A stretch of 46,362 bases of DNA from a gamma proteobacterium symbiont of Stewartia floridana (GCA_003676145.1 NAUB01000009.1:1-46362), one strand, 5' to 3'. Numbered from the stretch's first letter, positions 25,597 through 34,855 are shown. The notes: a model not told the origin generated them from the letters alone. Numbers and translations are program-made.

Positions 25597-27525
25597 TTAG
25601 AAGCGATAACGCAGGGTGATCTGAAACTCATCCTCGGCCTGGGCCATACCGATGGGCCCGGAACGGAAACGACCAAGGGGTTCATAACCTGCCAGATTGC
25701 GCAGGGCGGTATCACCCGGCTCGCCATCCCCGGTAAACGGGGGAAAGGGATTACAGGCACGACAGTCGTCAAACTCCTGCTCGCCGTCACCCACTTTCAC
25801 ATTCGCACCGACGGTCAATCGCAGGTTGTCGCTGATCAACCAGTCGATCGAGGGAGCGATGACACTGGCATGAGCCTTGAAGTCGTGAGCCATGATGACC
25901 TGGGGACTGACCCGGTCGTTCTGATACCAGCCTTTGACCAGCAGGGTACCCACGTGGTTGATTTCCCAATTCGGGTTACCCGCTTCGATACCGTTGACCG
26001 TCTCCCGCTCGTGATCGACCAGATACTCGCCGAACAGTTGGGCGGAGATCAGGAAGGCACGCTTCTCGTTGAGAAACGGGATGAAGGTGGGACGATCCCA
26101 ACCAATGACGTAACGGAACACATCAGACTCGGAGTAGAGCTCCGGACGCAGGGTATTGGCAAACTCCTCACCGTCGGTGTAGGCCGCTTCGACACGGAAT
26201 ACCGACTTGATGTCATCCACGTAGAAGTCGAGCGAACCGCCGATCAGGTTGACCCTGGGAAAGTACATATCGAAGGCGATCAGATAATCGTAGCTCTGGG
26301 ATTCGATCTCCGGGGTAAACGGATTGTCTGCATTGTCCACCACGGCGCGCAGCGAAGGCAGCTGGGAGCGGTAGGTCAAGGCATTCAGCGAGAAGCCAAC
26401 CCCCTGATAGTCACCTTCAAGTTTCAGACCGAACTGGGAGTTGCTCAGCGACCAGTCAGGCAGATGCACATCGCGGATACCGATTACATGTTTCGGGAAG
26501 TCGGTGGAGAGCGCACCACCGGCGAAGTTGGATACGGAGCAGCCGTTATCCCAACAGTTCTTCATGGCGCGGAAGAAGCTGCCCGCATCGAGAATCGCGT
26601 AGGGTGTGCCGCCCTGACCCAGGCTGTTCGGACGGAACTTGTCGAAGTTCCAGACGAACTGCATGTTCAGGTCGTCGAAGGTCTCGGTGGCGCCCATCCG
26701 GTACTCACCGGTGGCCATCCACATCGGGATACGGATATCCTCCAGTTCGTCATAGATGTTGTGACGGGAGTAGTCCACCGGATTGATCACATCCAGAACC
26801 CGGAACAGATCGGTACGTCCCCAGACCACCTGCTGGCGTCCAAGGCGGAAATTCCAGGTTGCCGCACTCTCGGTGGGCAGCGTGGCGTCCAGATAGGCTT
26901 CGCGCAGAAAATCGAGCCGGTCGTTGAACTCCGGATATTTCAGATCGCTCTCGTCGAAATCGAGATAGTCATCGATACAGCCTCGGGAGTCCACATCACA
27001 GGGACGCACCGGGACACCCAGGCCGACACCCCCATCCGTGTCGTGCAGTGCGTGGCCCAGATTGACCATACCTTCGTTTGGGTTCTCGGTGGTATCGAAA
27101 CCGAATCCCAACACACCGGTCGAGATGTCGGACTGACCCCAGGCGGTAGTGCCGGCGCCACCCACCGATTGCATGTTGATGGCACCACCGGCGTTCTCAC
27201 CGAACTCATCGTCATTGAGATCGTAGACACCGTCGTAGGTCGCGCGGAAGGCACCGACGAAGCTGACGTTGGAAAATGCCCCTTGCTCTCCATAATCCTT
27301 GGAGCCTTCGATCAACACCGTGTTGCGCATTTTGCTCAGCCCTACGTTACGGCGACTGTAGGTGGCGTTTTCAACAAATCCGTTGACCTGCGTAGAGCCG
27401 TCTTCGGAGGTATAGGCCAGGGCCTGGCCTCCGCTCAGACAGGCTGCAATCGCAGCCGCCAGCAGTGTGGCTTGAATGACCGGACGCTTCCTCCCCGGTT
27501 GTTGTTTGTGACTGTCTAGGAACAT
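25597..27525 (-). CDS. DUF1302 outer-membrane beta-barrel protein
   Basis: A 642-residue protein with a long signal peptide ending near QALA, beta-rich throughout, and the C-terminal ITLRYRF whose final Phe is the usual insertion signal of outer-membrane barrels. NFRLGRQQVVWGRTDLFRVL and DVINPVDYS are hallmark DUF1302 segments. The family is thought to form channels for hydrophobic substrates. AGGAGGAGG precedes the ATG. Upstream are a clear sigma-54 promoter, a GntR-type palindrome and a DmpR-like site, so it appears to belong to the phenol regulon. A long frame on the other strand is a shadow. Confidence 0.9.
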   Translation of the reverse strand: MFLDSHKQQPGRKRPVIQATLLAAAIAACLSGGQALAYTSEDGSTQVNGFVENATYSRRNVGLSKMRNTVLIEGSKDYGEQGAFSNVSFVGAFRATYDGVYDLNDDEFGENAGGAINMQSVGGAGTTAWGQSDISTGVLGFGFDTTENPNEGMVNLGHALHDTDGGVGLGVPVRPCDVDSRGCIDDYLDFDESDLKYPEFNDRLDFLREAYLDATLPTESAATWNFRLGRQQVVWGRTDLFRVLDVINPVDYSRHNIYDELEDIRIPMWMATGEYRMGATETFDDLNMQFVWNFDKFRPNSLGQGGTPYAILDAGSFFRAMKNCWDNGCSVSNFAGGALSTDFPKHVIGIRDVHLPDWSLSNSQFGLKLEGDYQGVGFSLNALTYRSQLPSLRAVVDNADNPFTPEIESQSYDYLIAFDMYFPRVNLIGGSLDFYVDDIKSVFRVEAAYTDGEEFANTLRPELYSESDVFRYVIGWDRPTFIPFLNEKRAFLISAQLFGEYLVDHERETVNGIEAGNPNWEINHVGTLLVKGWYQNDRVSPQVIMAHDFKAHASVIAPSIDWLISDNLRLTVGANVKVGDGEQEFDDCRACNPFPPFTGDGEPGDTALRNLAGYEPLGRFRSGPIGMAQAEDEFQITLRYRF

Positions 27526-27570
27526 CCTAGCCTCCTCCTCATTCTGAATTATGTAAGCAAGACTTATTAA

Positions 27571-27587
27571 TGCAGCAGCCGTGCCAA
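27571..27587 (-). promoter_or_regulatory. sigma-54 promoter of the DUF1302-DUF1329 operon
   Basis: On the minus strand TTGGCACGGCTGCTGCA has GG and GC separated by exactly ten bases and matches TGGCACG-N4-TTGCA closely. It differs from the dmpK promoter at only two of 17 positions. The predicted start point is about 35 bases before the DUF1302 ATG. Confidence 0.87.
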
Positions 27588-27651
27588 GTTATAAGTTGTT
27601 GTTTTTATTAGTTATATTTGAAGCCCAAAAGAGCCGGTTACGGATATCGTA

Positions 27652-27667
27652 AAAATATCGATATTTT
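27652..27667. promoter_or_regulatory. candidate GntR operator palindrome
   Basis: AAAATATCGATATTTT is a perfect 16-bp palindrome, preceded by a half-like GATATCG at 27643. The same core occurs several times between dmpP and the GntR gene (38944-39007). It lies between the sigma-54 promoter and the putative activator site, where a repressor could block looping. Confidence 0.65.
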
Positions 27668-27669
27668 AA

Positions 27670-27685
27670 TTGATCAAATGATAAT
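27670..27685. promoter_or_regulatory. candidate DmpR upstream activating sequence
   Basis: TTGATCAAATGATAAT matches 13 of 16 positions of the XylR-type site TTGATCAATTGATCAA. It lies 83 bp upstream of the -24 element, almost the same distance as the box before dmpK (88 bp). Confidence 0.6.
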
Positions 27686-27713
27686 TTGTTATTATTTCGA
27701 TAATTTTTAACGG

Positions 27714-27743
27714 GCAAAAAAAGGCCGGAAATCAATTCCGGCC
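27714..27743 (-). terminator. rho-independent terminator of the lower phenol/MMPL operon
   Basis: On the minus strand GGCCGGAA and TTCCGGCC form an 8-bp stem around a five-base loop, followed by seven T. It lies about 220 bases past the MMPL stop codon, with a repeat element in between, and closes the long lower operon before the DUF1302 promoter. Confidence 0.88.
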
Positions 27744-27852
27744 GAGGGAGGGATCAAAAGCTTTCAGCGATCCATGTCATAGACGAATGGTGCTTCCTTA
27801 AGGCTACTCGCCCCAATGTTGCTTGAGGAGGCAGGCTTCACCTGAGAGATTG

Positions 27853-27951
27853 ACCGCTAATGAACGCCAATCACCGCAACATGCCGCGAATAAATGCCAC
27901 ATTGTTGGCACGATTTGCGTCGTTTCGCGGTGATTGGCGTTCATTGGCGGT
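27853..27951. repeat. dispersed inverted-repeat element, family 1, copy D
   Basis: The arms ACCGCTAATGAACGCCAATC... (27853-27877) and its complement (27927-27951) pair over 25 bp with one mismatch and a 49-base loop. It is inserted between the MMPL stop and its terminator. This copy is shorter than copies A and B (about 165-170 bp). Confidence 0.85.
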
Positions 27952-27959
27952 TCATTCTG

Positions 27960-30368
27960 TTAAGTATGCGCCAGACCACTCTGAGGCTTGTCCGCATAGA
28001 GCACGCCGTCGTCGTCGTAACGGGCACTGCCGATGAAGCCGGGACGGAAGATCATCACCCAGGAGGGCACCAGAAACATCGCCGCCAGCGCATTCAGAAT
28101 CAGCATCACCACCAGCAGCAGAGCCGCATCCGCCTGGAAGCGCAGATCGGAGATGAAGACCCACATGATCACCCCGCCGATCAGGCAGGCGGCGGTGAAA
28201 CCGATCGCCTTGCCGGTGGTGGCGATGGCTCTCAGCACCGCAGTTTGCAGATCCCCGGAGGCCTTGGCGGTCTCCTCACGGATCCGGTCCATGATGTAGA
28301 TCGAGTAGTCGATGCCGACACCGATGCCCACTGCTATGATCGGCACGGTATTGACGTTGATGCCGATTGCCGCCAGCCCCATATAGGCGTAAGTGGAGAC
28401 GGTACAGAACATCATCGCCAGGAACATGATCAGACCCGCATGCAGGGACATGTAGAACCAGGTGACAAAGACGAAGATCAGGGCCAGCACCAGGGGAATG
28501 ATCAGCATATTGCTCTCATAGGCCGATTCGTTCATCGCCGCGGTGACTCCGACCAGCCCACCGGCAAGCTCGATGTGCAAACCCTCTACCTGATTGGCGG
28601 GTTCGTTGATCCACTCCTTGGCCCGGTGGATCGCCCGGCGGATGGTCTTCGCCTGGTGATCCTTGTAGAAGAAGACGATGTTGGCCACCTGGTCGTCGGT
28701 ATCGACAAACTCCTTCAGGGCACCCGGCACCGGGCTGGAGGCCATGTAGGCGAACATCAGACCGCCCACATAGGCTTCGGTGTCCGGAATGATCGCCCAG
28801 CGGGGATCGTCGGAGTGGAAGATCCGGTTCACCTGCTTCACCAGATCGGGTACCGCCTTGGCACCGCCCAGCTCCGGATCGAGCAGCATATGGTTCTGAA
28901 ACGCTTCGATCGCCTGCAGCACCTCCGGACGCTTCATACCACCCTTCTCATCGGTGCGGGCAACGATGTAGAGCTCCTCCGAGCCGGGGAAGCGTTCGTT
29001 GATCACCTTCGATGAGACGTTGTAGTCGTGATCCAGATAGAGGATCGGCGAACCGGGCTCCGACTCACCGATCTGCACCCGGCTACTCAACTGGGCACCG
29101 ATCAGCAGAATCACACCGGCCAGACTCAGAATGATCAGGCCACCATGACGGTTGGCGACCACTGCGGCGACCCGGCCAAACAGGGCATCCTCCGCCGCCA
29201 GGCGCTTCGCAGCAGGCTTCGGTTTCGGCAGCAGCGAGAGCAACAGTGGCACAGCGATCAGCACGGTAAACACTACACAGACCGCCCACAGCGAAGCGTA
29301 AATACCCAGCTTCACATTGATCGGCACCGAGCCCAGCGCAATCAGCAGCAGACCGATGGCATCCGAGACAATACCCAGACTGCCGGGCCGGAACAAGGAG
29401 TCGAAGGTCCGATGGGCCGCCTCCCGCGGATCGTCCACCTCTTCCAGCTCACCATAGAATCGCTGCACCAGCTGGATCGCATGGGACATCGCCCGGGCCG
29501 AGATCAGGAACGGAATCACCAGAGTCAGGGGATCCAGGTTGTAGTCGAGCAGGGAGAGGATACCCAGCCCCCAGATCGCCGAGATGGTGATGCCGAACAG
29601 GGGCAGCAGAATACCGTAGGCACGACGGAAATAGATGATCAGCAGGAACAGCATGATCCCCACAGTGGTGGTGAAGATCAGAAACAGCTGATCCAGATAG
29701 CTGTAGACCCAGCCCCACAACATGGGCTGACCGGTGGCGTAGATCGACACGCCGTCCGCATTCTCCGACTCCCGGATCTGCTGCAGTTGATTGAAGATCT
29801 CACCATAGTTGAGCTGCCCCTCGTTGAACTGGGCCTTGATCAGCGCCGCCTTGAGATCGGGCGAGACCAGCAGGCCGAAGACCCGCGGGTTGCTCATCAC
29901 ATCGTCCCGCAGCTTGTTCAGCTCTGTCTCGTTCCAGCTCTCCTTGAGGGGATCGTAGTAGGGCTGGGAGTTCACATCACCGGTATCGGTCAGCCAGACC
30001 TTGCGTGAGGTGCGGTGGGTCAGACTGGCCAGCAGGTTGTGGTTGACGCCGCTGACGTTATCCACCGCCTGGGTGATGCGGTGAATCCGTGCCAGGGTCT
30101 CCTGAGTGAAGATATCACCCTCATCCACCACCACCGCCATCACCACATTGTTGGCGCCGCCGAAGGTGTCGCGGATCGAGTTGTGCAGCTTGATGTACTC
30201 ATGCTCCTGGGGCAGCAGATCGGCGAAGTCGGAGTACATCTGCACCTTCGGCACCTGGAAGGCGAAGAAGATGGTCAGCGCCGCGATCACCGCGAGAAAG
30301 ATCTTGGGAAATCTGAAGACCAGATTGTCGACGTTTTTCAACCAGTGGGAGAAGGCATGAATGGTCAT
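27960..30368 (-). CDS. MMPL-family RND transporter
   Basis: An 802-residue inner-membrane transporter of the RND superfamily, MMPL/HpnN-like branch. One membrane helix near residue 25 is followed by a large periplasmic domain (QMYSDFADLLPQEHEYIKLH), a block of five or six helices, a second periplasmic domain, and a final helix block containing the RND signature GIGVGIDYSIYIMDRIREE. Such proteins export or shuttle lipids, hopanoids or other hydrophobic molecules using the proton gradient. Its start overlaps the YCF48 gene's stop (ATGA). It ends the lower phenol operon, so the cargo is probably an aromatic compound or a membrane component affected by it; that is inference. Confidence 0.93.
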   Translation of the reverse strand: MTIHAFSHWLKNVDNLVFRFPKIFLAVIAALTIFFAFQVPKVQMYSDFADLLPQEHEYIKLHNSIRDTFGGANNVVMAVVVDEGDIFTQETLARIHRITQAVDNVSGVNHNLLASLTHRTSRKVWLTDTGDVNSQPYYDPLKESWNETELNKLRDDVMSNPRVFGLLVSPDLKAALIKAQFNEGQLNYGEIFNQLQQIRESENADGVSIYATGQPMLWGWVYSYLDQLFLIFTTTVGIMLFLLIIYFRRAYGILLPLFGITISAIWGLGILSLLDYNLDPLTLVIPFLISARAMSHAIQLVQRFYGELEEVDDPREAAHRTFDSLFRPGSLGIVSDAIGLLLIALGSVPINVKLGIYASLWAVCVVFTVLIAVPLLLSLLPKPKPAAKRLAAEDALFGRVAAVVANRHGGLIILSLAGVILLIGAQLSSRVQIGESEPGSPILYLDHDYNVSSKVINERFPGSEELYIVARTDEKGGMKRPEVLQAIEAFQNHMLLDPELGGAKAVPDLVKQVNRIFHSDDPRWAIIPDTEAYVGGLMFAYMASSPVPGALKEFVDTDDQVANIVFFYKDHQAKTIRRAIHRAKEWINEPANQVEGLHIELAGGLVGVTAAMNESAYESNMLIIPLVLALIFVFVTWFYMSLHAGLIMFLAMMFCTVSTYAYMGLAAIGINVNTVPIIAVGIGVGIDYSIYIMDRIREETAKASGDLQTAVLRAIATTGKAIGFTAACLIGGVIMWVFISDLRFQADAALLLVVMLILNALAAMFLVPSWVMIFRPGFIGSARYDDDGVLYADKPQSGLAHT

Positions 30369-31348
30369 TGGACGGCTCCTTCAACTGGGGTCTCAATCGG
30401 GCTGATGGTGCCCCGCCCACCCATCACCAACAGGCGATCATCCTGGGGGATGGCGGTGATCAGATAGGAGAAAAGACGCGGCGCCTCCGGCACCCGCTGC
30501 CAACGATCGCCCTGCAGTTGCAACAGGGTACCGTTATCGCCGGTGGCGTAGAGCCGCTCACCCTGGGGAATCAGATTGTAGATCGGCGCCTTACTCACCG
30601 ACTCCTGACGCTGCCAGGTCTCACCCCGGTCCCTGGTATGCAGGATGGTGCCACTAAGGCCCGCCACCCAACCCTCATCCAGGGAACGGAACCAGGCCGC
30701 CATCGGATAGAACTCATTGGGGATGTCATTGCCCCGCTCCCAGCTCTCGCCGCCGTCATGGGTGAAGTAGAGGGAGCCGAACTCACCGGTAACCACACCG
30801 TTGTCCCGATCGAGCCACTGGATCGCCGTGAACTGCATATCCTCCTGCTGGGAGATCTCCTGCCAGTTGCTCTGGTTCTCATCGCTGTGGATCAGGGTGC
30901 TGAAACTGGCGGTGATCCAGAAGCGACCACGGGGGTCGCAAGTGACCGCCATCGGACTCTCCATGGTCTCCAGCTGGGTCGCCTGCCACTCACTACCCTT
31001 GGCATCGGAGATCCAGACTTTGCGCACCGTATCGATGGCGGCAAAACTGCCATCTTCACAACTCGCCACCGCCACCAGAGAGGACTTGGTGGGTAACTGG
31101 GTACGCTGCCAGGTCTCCCCTTTATCGAGACTGGTCAGAACCGTACCGTAATCCCCAACCGCGATGATCCGTCGGTGATTGGAGGCGGCCGCTTTCAACT
31201 GATCGAAACGGTAGATCGGCTTCTTGATCTCCCGCTCCACCAGGGTCAGATCGAGAGGTGCTTCACATCCACTGATCAATAGGGCCAGGAGCAACCAGGG
31301 CGTGTAGCGCCAGGGGTTGCGTCGTTCAGGTCGATGATGGTTACTCAT
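30365..31348 (-). CDS. YCF48-like beta-propeller lipoprotein
   Basis: A 327-residue protein with lipobox LISGC (Cys28) and then a series of BNR/YCF48 blades: GDYGTVLTSLDKGETWQR, GEFGSLYFTHDGGESWER, GLSGTILHTRDRGETWQR, GDNGTLLQL and GGRGTISPI. The fold resembles the photosystem assembly factor HCF136/YCF48, but proteobacterial members have no photosystem role and commonly sit beside MMPL transporters. It is probably a lipid-anchored periplasmic partner of the transporter, to which it is coupled by a four-base overlap. It follows dmpH after 115 bases without a clear terminator, so it is likely in the same transcript. Confidence 0.88.
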   Translation of the reverse strand: MSNHHRPERRNPWRYTPWLLLALLISGCEAPLDLTLVEREIKKPIYRFDQLKAAASNHRRIIAVGDYGTVLTSLDKGETWQRTQLPTKSSLVAVASCEDGSFAAIDTVRKVWISDAKGSEWQATQLETMESPMAVTCDPRGRFWITASFSTLIHSDENQSNWQEISQQEDMQFTAIQWLDRDNGVVTGEFGSLYFTHDGGESWERGNDIPNEFYPMAAWFRSLDEGWVAGLSGTILHTRDRGETWQRQESVSKAPIYNLIPQGERLYATGDNGTLLQLQGDRWQRVPEAPRLFSYLITAIPQDDRLLVMGGRGTISPIETPVEGAVQ

Positions 31349-31463
31349 CTGCTCATCCTCTCATCTCCATCCCCGGGGGGACGGTTGGCATGTTCTTAGG
31401 GACAGGGCAACCAAGGCCCTGCCCAAGGATCAGGAGATTCGGCTTTGACGGTCTGTTGCCGTC

Positions 31464-32255
31464 TTAGACGAACCGCATCCCCACACTGCCCAATCCCTGG
31501 TATCTCACATTCAGACAGTCGCCCTTCTCCATGGCGACTGCGGCGGTGATACCGCCGGTCAGAATCAGGGTTCCGGCCGGAATCTCCTCACCCCGTTCAC
31601 CCAGCATATTGGCCAGCAACGCCACACTGGCGGCGGGATGACCCAGTACCGCAGCACCGGCGCCCAGCTCAACCACTTCACCGTTCTTCTCCATCACCAC
31701 ACCCAGGGTGCGCATATCCACATCCGCCGGATCGGCCATCTGCCCACCCAGCACGAAGCGGGATGAGGAGGCGTTATCGGCGATCACGCTGATCAGGTCG
31801 AAACGGAAATTCTCATAGCGCGAGTCGATCACCTCGACCGCCGGAATGACGAAATCGGTGGCTGCCAGCACATTGCCGATATGGCAGCCAGGACCTTTCA
31901 GAGGCGCCTTGGTGACGAAGGCCAGCTCCGCCTCCACCTTGGGATGGATCAGCTGATCGGTCTCGATCTCGCCGCCGTCCGGACGGTCGAAGTAGTCGGC
32001 AAGAAAGCCGTAGACCGGGGTCTCCACCCCCATCTGTTTCATCTTCGCCCGGGAGGTGAGACCCACCTTCAGGCCGATGATCTTGTTGCCTCTCGCCTCC
32101 TTACGACGACGGATCTCGAACTGGATGTCGTAGGCGTCGTCGAAATCCATATCGGGGAACCGGTCGGTGATCTTGGTGGCGTCCCTGGCCTCCAGTTCGC
32201 TGTTCTCCAGGTATTCCGCCAGTTCGGCGACCTGTGCTTGTGTCAGGGTACCCAT
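31464..32255 (-). CDS. dmpH: 4-oxalocrotonate decarboxylase
   Basis: A 263-residue metal-dependent decarboxylase of the meta pathway, converting 2-oxohex-3-enedioate to 2-oxopent-4-enoate plus CO2. It belongs to the hydratase/decarboxylase superfamily together with DmpE. EIRRRKEARGNKIIGLKVGL, then VETPVYGFLADYF, VIDSRYENFRFDLISVIADN and VVMEKNGEVVELGAGAAVLG are DmpH/XylI-type and distinguish it from DmpE. The start overlaps the dmpG stop by one base (TGATG). DmpH and DmpE normally form a complex; dmpE lies three genes upstream. Confidence 0.96.
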   Translation of the reverse strand: MGTLTQAQVAELAEYLENSELEARDATKITDRFPDMDFDDAYDIQFEIRRRKEARGNKIIGLKVGLTSRAKMKQMGVETPVYGFLADYFDRPDGGEIETDQLIHPKVEAELAFVTKAPLKGPGCHIGNVLAATDFVIPAVEVIDSRYENFRFDLISVIADNASSSRFVLGGQMADPADVDMRTLGVVMEKNGEVVELGAGAAVLGHPAASVALLANMLGERGEEIPAGTLILTGGITAAVAMEKGDCLNVRYQGLGSVGMRFV

Positions 32256-33283
32256 CAGTTCGCCCCCTGAGCCTTGGCCATCTCCATCGCCACATCCTCG
32301 ATCATATCCTCCTGACCGCCGACCATGCCCCGCTTGCCCAGCTCAACCAGCACATCCCGGGAGGAGACGCCATAGCGCTCCTGGGCCCGTTTGGCGAACA
32401 GCAGGAAGGAGGAGTAGACCCCGGCGTAACCCAGGGTGAGGGCATCCCGGTCGACCCGGATCGGCCGGTCCAGCATCGGTACGATCAGATCCTCCGCCAC
32501 ATCCATCAGCTTGAACAGATCGACCCCGGTCTCCACACCCATGCGCTCCGCCACGGCAACGAACACCTCCAGGGGGGTATTGCCGGCGCCGGCACCCATA
32601 CCGGCAGCGGACCCGTCGATACGATTGGCACCGGCCTCCACCGCCGCCAGGGAGTTGATTACCCCGAGTGAAAGGTTGTGATGCCCGTGAAAACCCAGCT
32701 CGGTCTCCGGCTGCAGGGCATCCCGCACCGCACCCAGTCGAACCGTCACATCCTCAGGTAGCATGTAACCGGCAGAATCGGTGACGTAGATACAGTTCGC
32801 GCCGTAGCCCTCCATCAACTTGGCCTGCTCGATCAACTTCTCAGGTCCGACCATGTGGGACATCATCAGAAAGCCAACCGTATCGAGCCCCAATTCACGG
32901 GACTTGGTGATATGCTGCTCTGAGACATCCGCCTCGGTGCAGTGGGTAGCGACACGGATGGTATCCACCCCGCAGTCCGCCGCCATCTCAAGTTCAGGTA
33001 CAGTACCGATCCCCGGCAGCAGCAGCGCCGAGATCTTCGCCTTTTTCACATGAGGCCTGACCGCGCGCAGATACTCCTCGTCGCTATGGGCAGGGAAGCC
33101 ATAGTTGACCGAGGCGCCCGCCAGGCCATCGCCGTGGGTGACTTCGATCATCGGCACACCCGCCTCGTCCAGGGCCGAGGCCACAGCGACCATCTGATCC
33201 AGTGTTATCTGGTGGCGTTTGGCATGCATCCCGTCACGCAGGCTCATGTCGTGGATGGTGATCTCTTTTCCGGATAAATTCAT
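32255..33283 (-). CDS. dmpG: 4-hydroxy-2-oxovalerate aldolase
   Basis: A 342-residue Mn-dependent aldolase that splits 4-hydroxy-2-oxovalerate into pyruvate and acetaldehyde. [18 protein letters not shown] holds Asp17 and His20; the metal ligands His199 and His201 lie in [11 protein letters not shown], matching the DmpG barrel. The C-terminal communication domain is complete. It follows dmpF after ten bases, in line with the known channelling complex in which acetaldehyde passes directly to DmpF. Confidence 0.97.
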   Translation of the reverse strand: MNLSGKEITIHDMSLRDGMHAKRHQITLDQMVAVASALDEAGVPMIEVTHGDGLAGASVNYGFPAHSDEEYLRAVRPHVKKAKISALLLPGIGTVPELEMAADCGVDTIRVATHCTEADVSEQHITKSRELGLDTVGFLMMSHMVGPEKLIEQAKLMEGYGANCIYVTDSAGYMLPEDVTVRLGAVRDALQPETELGFHGHHNLSLGVINSLAAVEAGANRIDGSAAGMGAGAGNTPLEVFVAVAERMGVETGVDLFKLMDVAEDLIVPMLDRPIRVDRDALTLGYAGVYSSFLLFAKRAQERYGVSSRDVLVELGKRGMVGGQEDMIEDVAMEMAKAQGAN

Positions 33284-33293
33284 TGTCTCTACC

Positions 33294-34205
33294 TCAGGCC
33301 GACGCGGCCTCTAAACTCAAAGTGCCGTTGATGATCTCTTCCGCGAACATCTCTGCGGTGCGCAGACCGGCCGCGGTCATGATGTCCAGATTGCCCGCAT
33401 ACTTGGGCAGGTAGTCACCCAGCCCCTCCACCTCCATGAATACGGAGACCCGGTTGCCGTCGAACACAGGGCCGTTCTTCAGGCGATAGCCCGGCACATA
33501 CTTCTGCACCTCTTTGATCATCGCTTCGATCGACTCGGTGATGGCCGCCTGATCCGGCTCGCCTTCGGTTATGCAGTGCACGGTGTCACGCATCATCAGC
33601 GGCGGTTCCGCCGGGTTGAGAATGATGATCGCCTTGCCCTTCTTGGCACCGCCGACCTTCTCCACCGCGCCGGAAGTCGTCTGGGTGAACTCATCGATGT
33701 TCTTGCGGGTACCGGGGCCGGCGGAACGGGATGAAACCGTCGCCACGATCTCCCCATAGGCCACAGGCTGTACCCGGCTGACCGCCGCCACCATCGGAAT
33801 GGTCGCCTGCCCGCCGCAGGTCACCATGTTGACGTTGAGCTCGCGCTTGCCCACATGGTCTTTAAGATTGACCGGTGGCACACAGAAGGGACCAATCGCC
33901 GCCGGGGTCAGGTCGATCATGATCGAACCCTGCTCCTGCACCTTGCGGTTGTTCTCCCCGTGCACATAGGCGGAGGTGGCGTCGAAACAGATCTGAATGT
34001 TGTCCTCCCGCATATGGGGCACCAGACCGTCGACCCCCTCATGGGTGGTCTTGAGACCCAGATCGCGGGCTCTGGCCAGACCTTCGGAAGCCTCGTCGAT
34101 GCCCACCATCCAGACCGGATTGATCCAGTCGCTGCGCAGTGCCTTGTAGAGCAGATCGGTTCCGATGTTGCCGGAGCCGATCAGGGCGGCGTTGATTTTG
34201 TTCAT
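33294..34205 (-). CDS. dmpF: acetaldehyde dehydrogenase (acylating)
   Basis: This 303-residue enzyme oxidises acetaldehyde to acetyl-CoA with NAD and CoA. The Rossmann start [19 protein letters not shown] and the nucleophile Cys130 in [12 protein letters not shown] are clear, and the later [10 protein letters not shown] and [11 protein letters not shown] segments follow DmpF. It is the partner of the aldolase encoded next door. GAGG lies ahead of the ATG. Confidence 0.97.
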   Translation of the reverse strand: MNKINAALIGSGNIGTDLLYKALRSDWINPVWMVGIDEASEGLARARDLGLKTTHEGVDGLVPHMREDNIQICFDATSAYVHGENNRKVQEQGSIMIDLTPAAIGPFCVPPVNLKDHVGKRELNVNMVTCGGQATIPMVAAVSRVQPVAYGEIVATVSSRSAGPGTRKNIDEFTQTTSGAVEKVGGAKKGKAIIILNPAEPPLMMRDTVHCITEGEPDQAAITESIEAMIKEVQKYVPGYRLKNGPVFDGNRVSVFMEVEGLGDYLPKYAGNLDIMTAAGLRTAEMFAEEIINGTLSLEAASA

Positions 34206-34235
34206 GAATCCTAACCTCGTAGATTTAACCGGGCC

Positions 34236-34835
34236 TCAGCCCTTGTTCATATGTTTACCGGCTTCCCAACCACCCTTGGTCAGGTGCACTTGTGCGGTCT
34301 CCATGGGCAACACCTCCAGGGGTGTGGCCAGGCTGTCGTTCCAGCGATTGAAAAAGCCGAACAGGCCGATCACCGAGAGCATCTCCACCACCGCATCCTC
34401 GCTCCAGTAGGTCCGCAGCAGGGCGAACAGCTCGTCGGTCACATCATTCGGCTGGGAGGCGGCCGCCAGGGCGAAATCGAGGGCCACCCGTTCCGCTTCG
34501 CTGTAGTGAGGGCTTTCACGGTAGTTCCAGACATCCTCCAGCTTCTCCACCGGAATCCCATGGCGCTTGGCGCTCACTGCGGTATGCGCCTTGCAGTATT
34601 GGCAACCCGCGGCACTGCTGGCCACATGGGCCACCAGCCGCTTGAAACCCAGATCCACCTCTCCGTCCGGGTCGTAGACCGCGGCACTGAACTGGATGAA
34701 GGCATCCACCAGCTTCGGCTTGCGCTGCATGGTGAGCAGGCTGTTGGGCACGAAACCCAGGGTCTGCTCGAAGAACGCAAAACGTTCCGCCAGCGCTTCG
34801 TGTTGATCGATTGGCAAGGGAGTTAGGCGACTCAT
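34236..34835 (-). CDS. carboxymuconolactone decarboxylase/AhpD-like protein inserted in the meta operon
   Basis: A 199-residue alpha-helical protein of the CMD/AhpD superfamily. FKRLVAHVASSAAGCQYCKA gives the redox pair Cys78-Cys81 followed by His84, as in AhpD-type alkylhydroperoxidases rather than true carboxymuconolactone decarboxylase. It lies between dmpE and dmpF, a place where the reference dmp operon has no such gene. It may deal with peroxide or reactive intermediates produced by oxygenase turnover. A tautomerase-like role replacing the missing dmpI is conceivable but not supported by any residue seen. Confidence 0.85.
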   Translation of the reverse strand: MSRLTPLPIDQHEALAERFAFFEQTLGFVPNSLLTMQRKPKLVDAFIQFSAAVYDPDGEVDLGFKRLVAHVASSAAGCQYCKAHTAVSAKRHGIPVEKLEDVWNYRESPHYSEAERVALDFALAAASQPNDVTDELFALLRTYWSEDAVVEMLSVIGLFGFFNRWNDSLATPLEVLPMETAQVHLTKGGWEAGKHMNKG

Positions 34836-34855
34836 CTCGGCACCTCGTTGTTGGC

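Noticed and set aside
25870..27519. Long plus-strand open frame opposite the DUF1302 gene
   Set aside because: Antisense shadow of a real outer-membrane protein gene with signal peptide and C-terminal Phe; no start signal.
27894..30008. Plus-strand frames opposite the MMPL gene
   Set aside because: His/Gln/Gly-rich translations typical of antisense frames, no ribosome sites, and MMPL is clearly coding on the minus strand.
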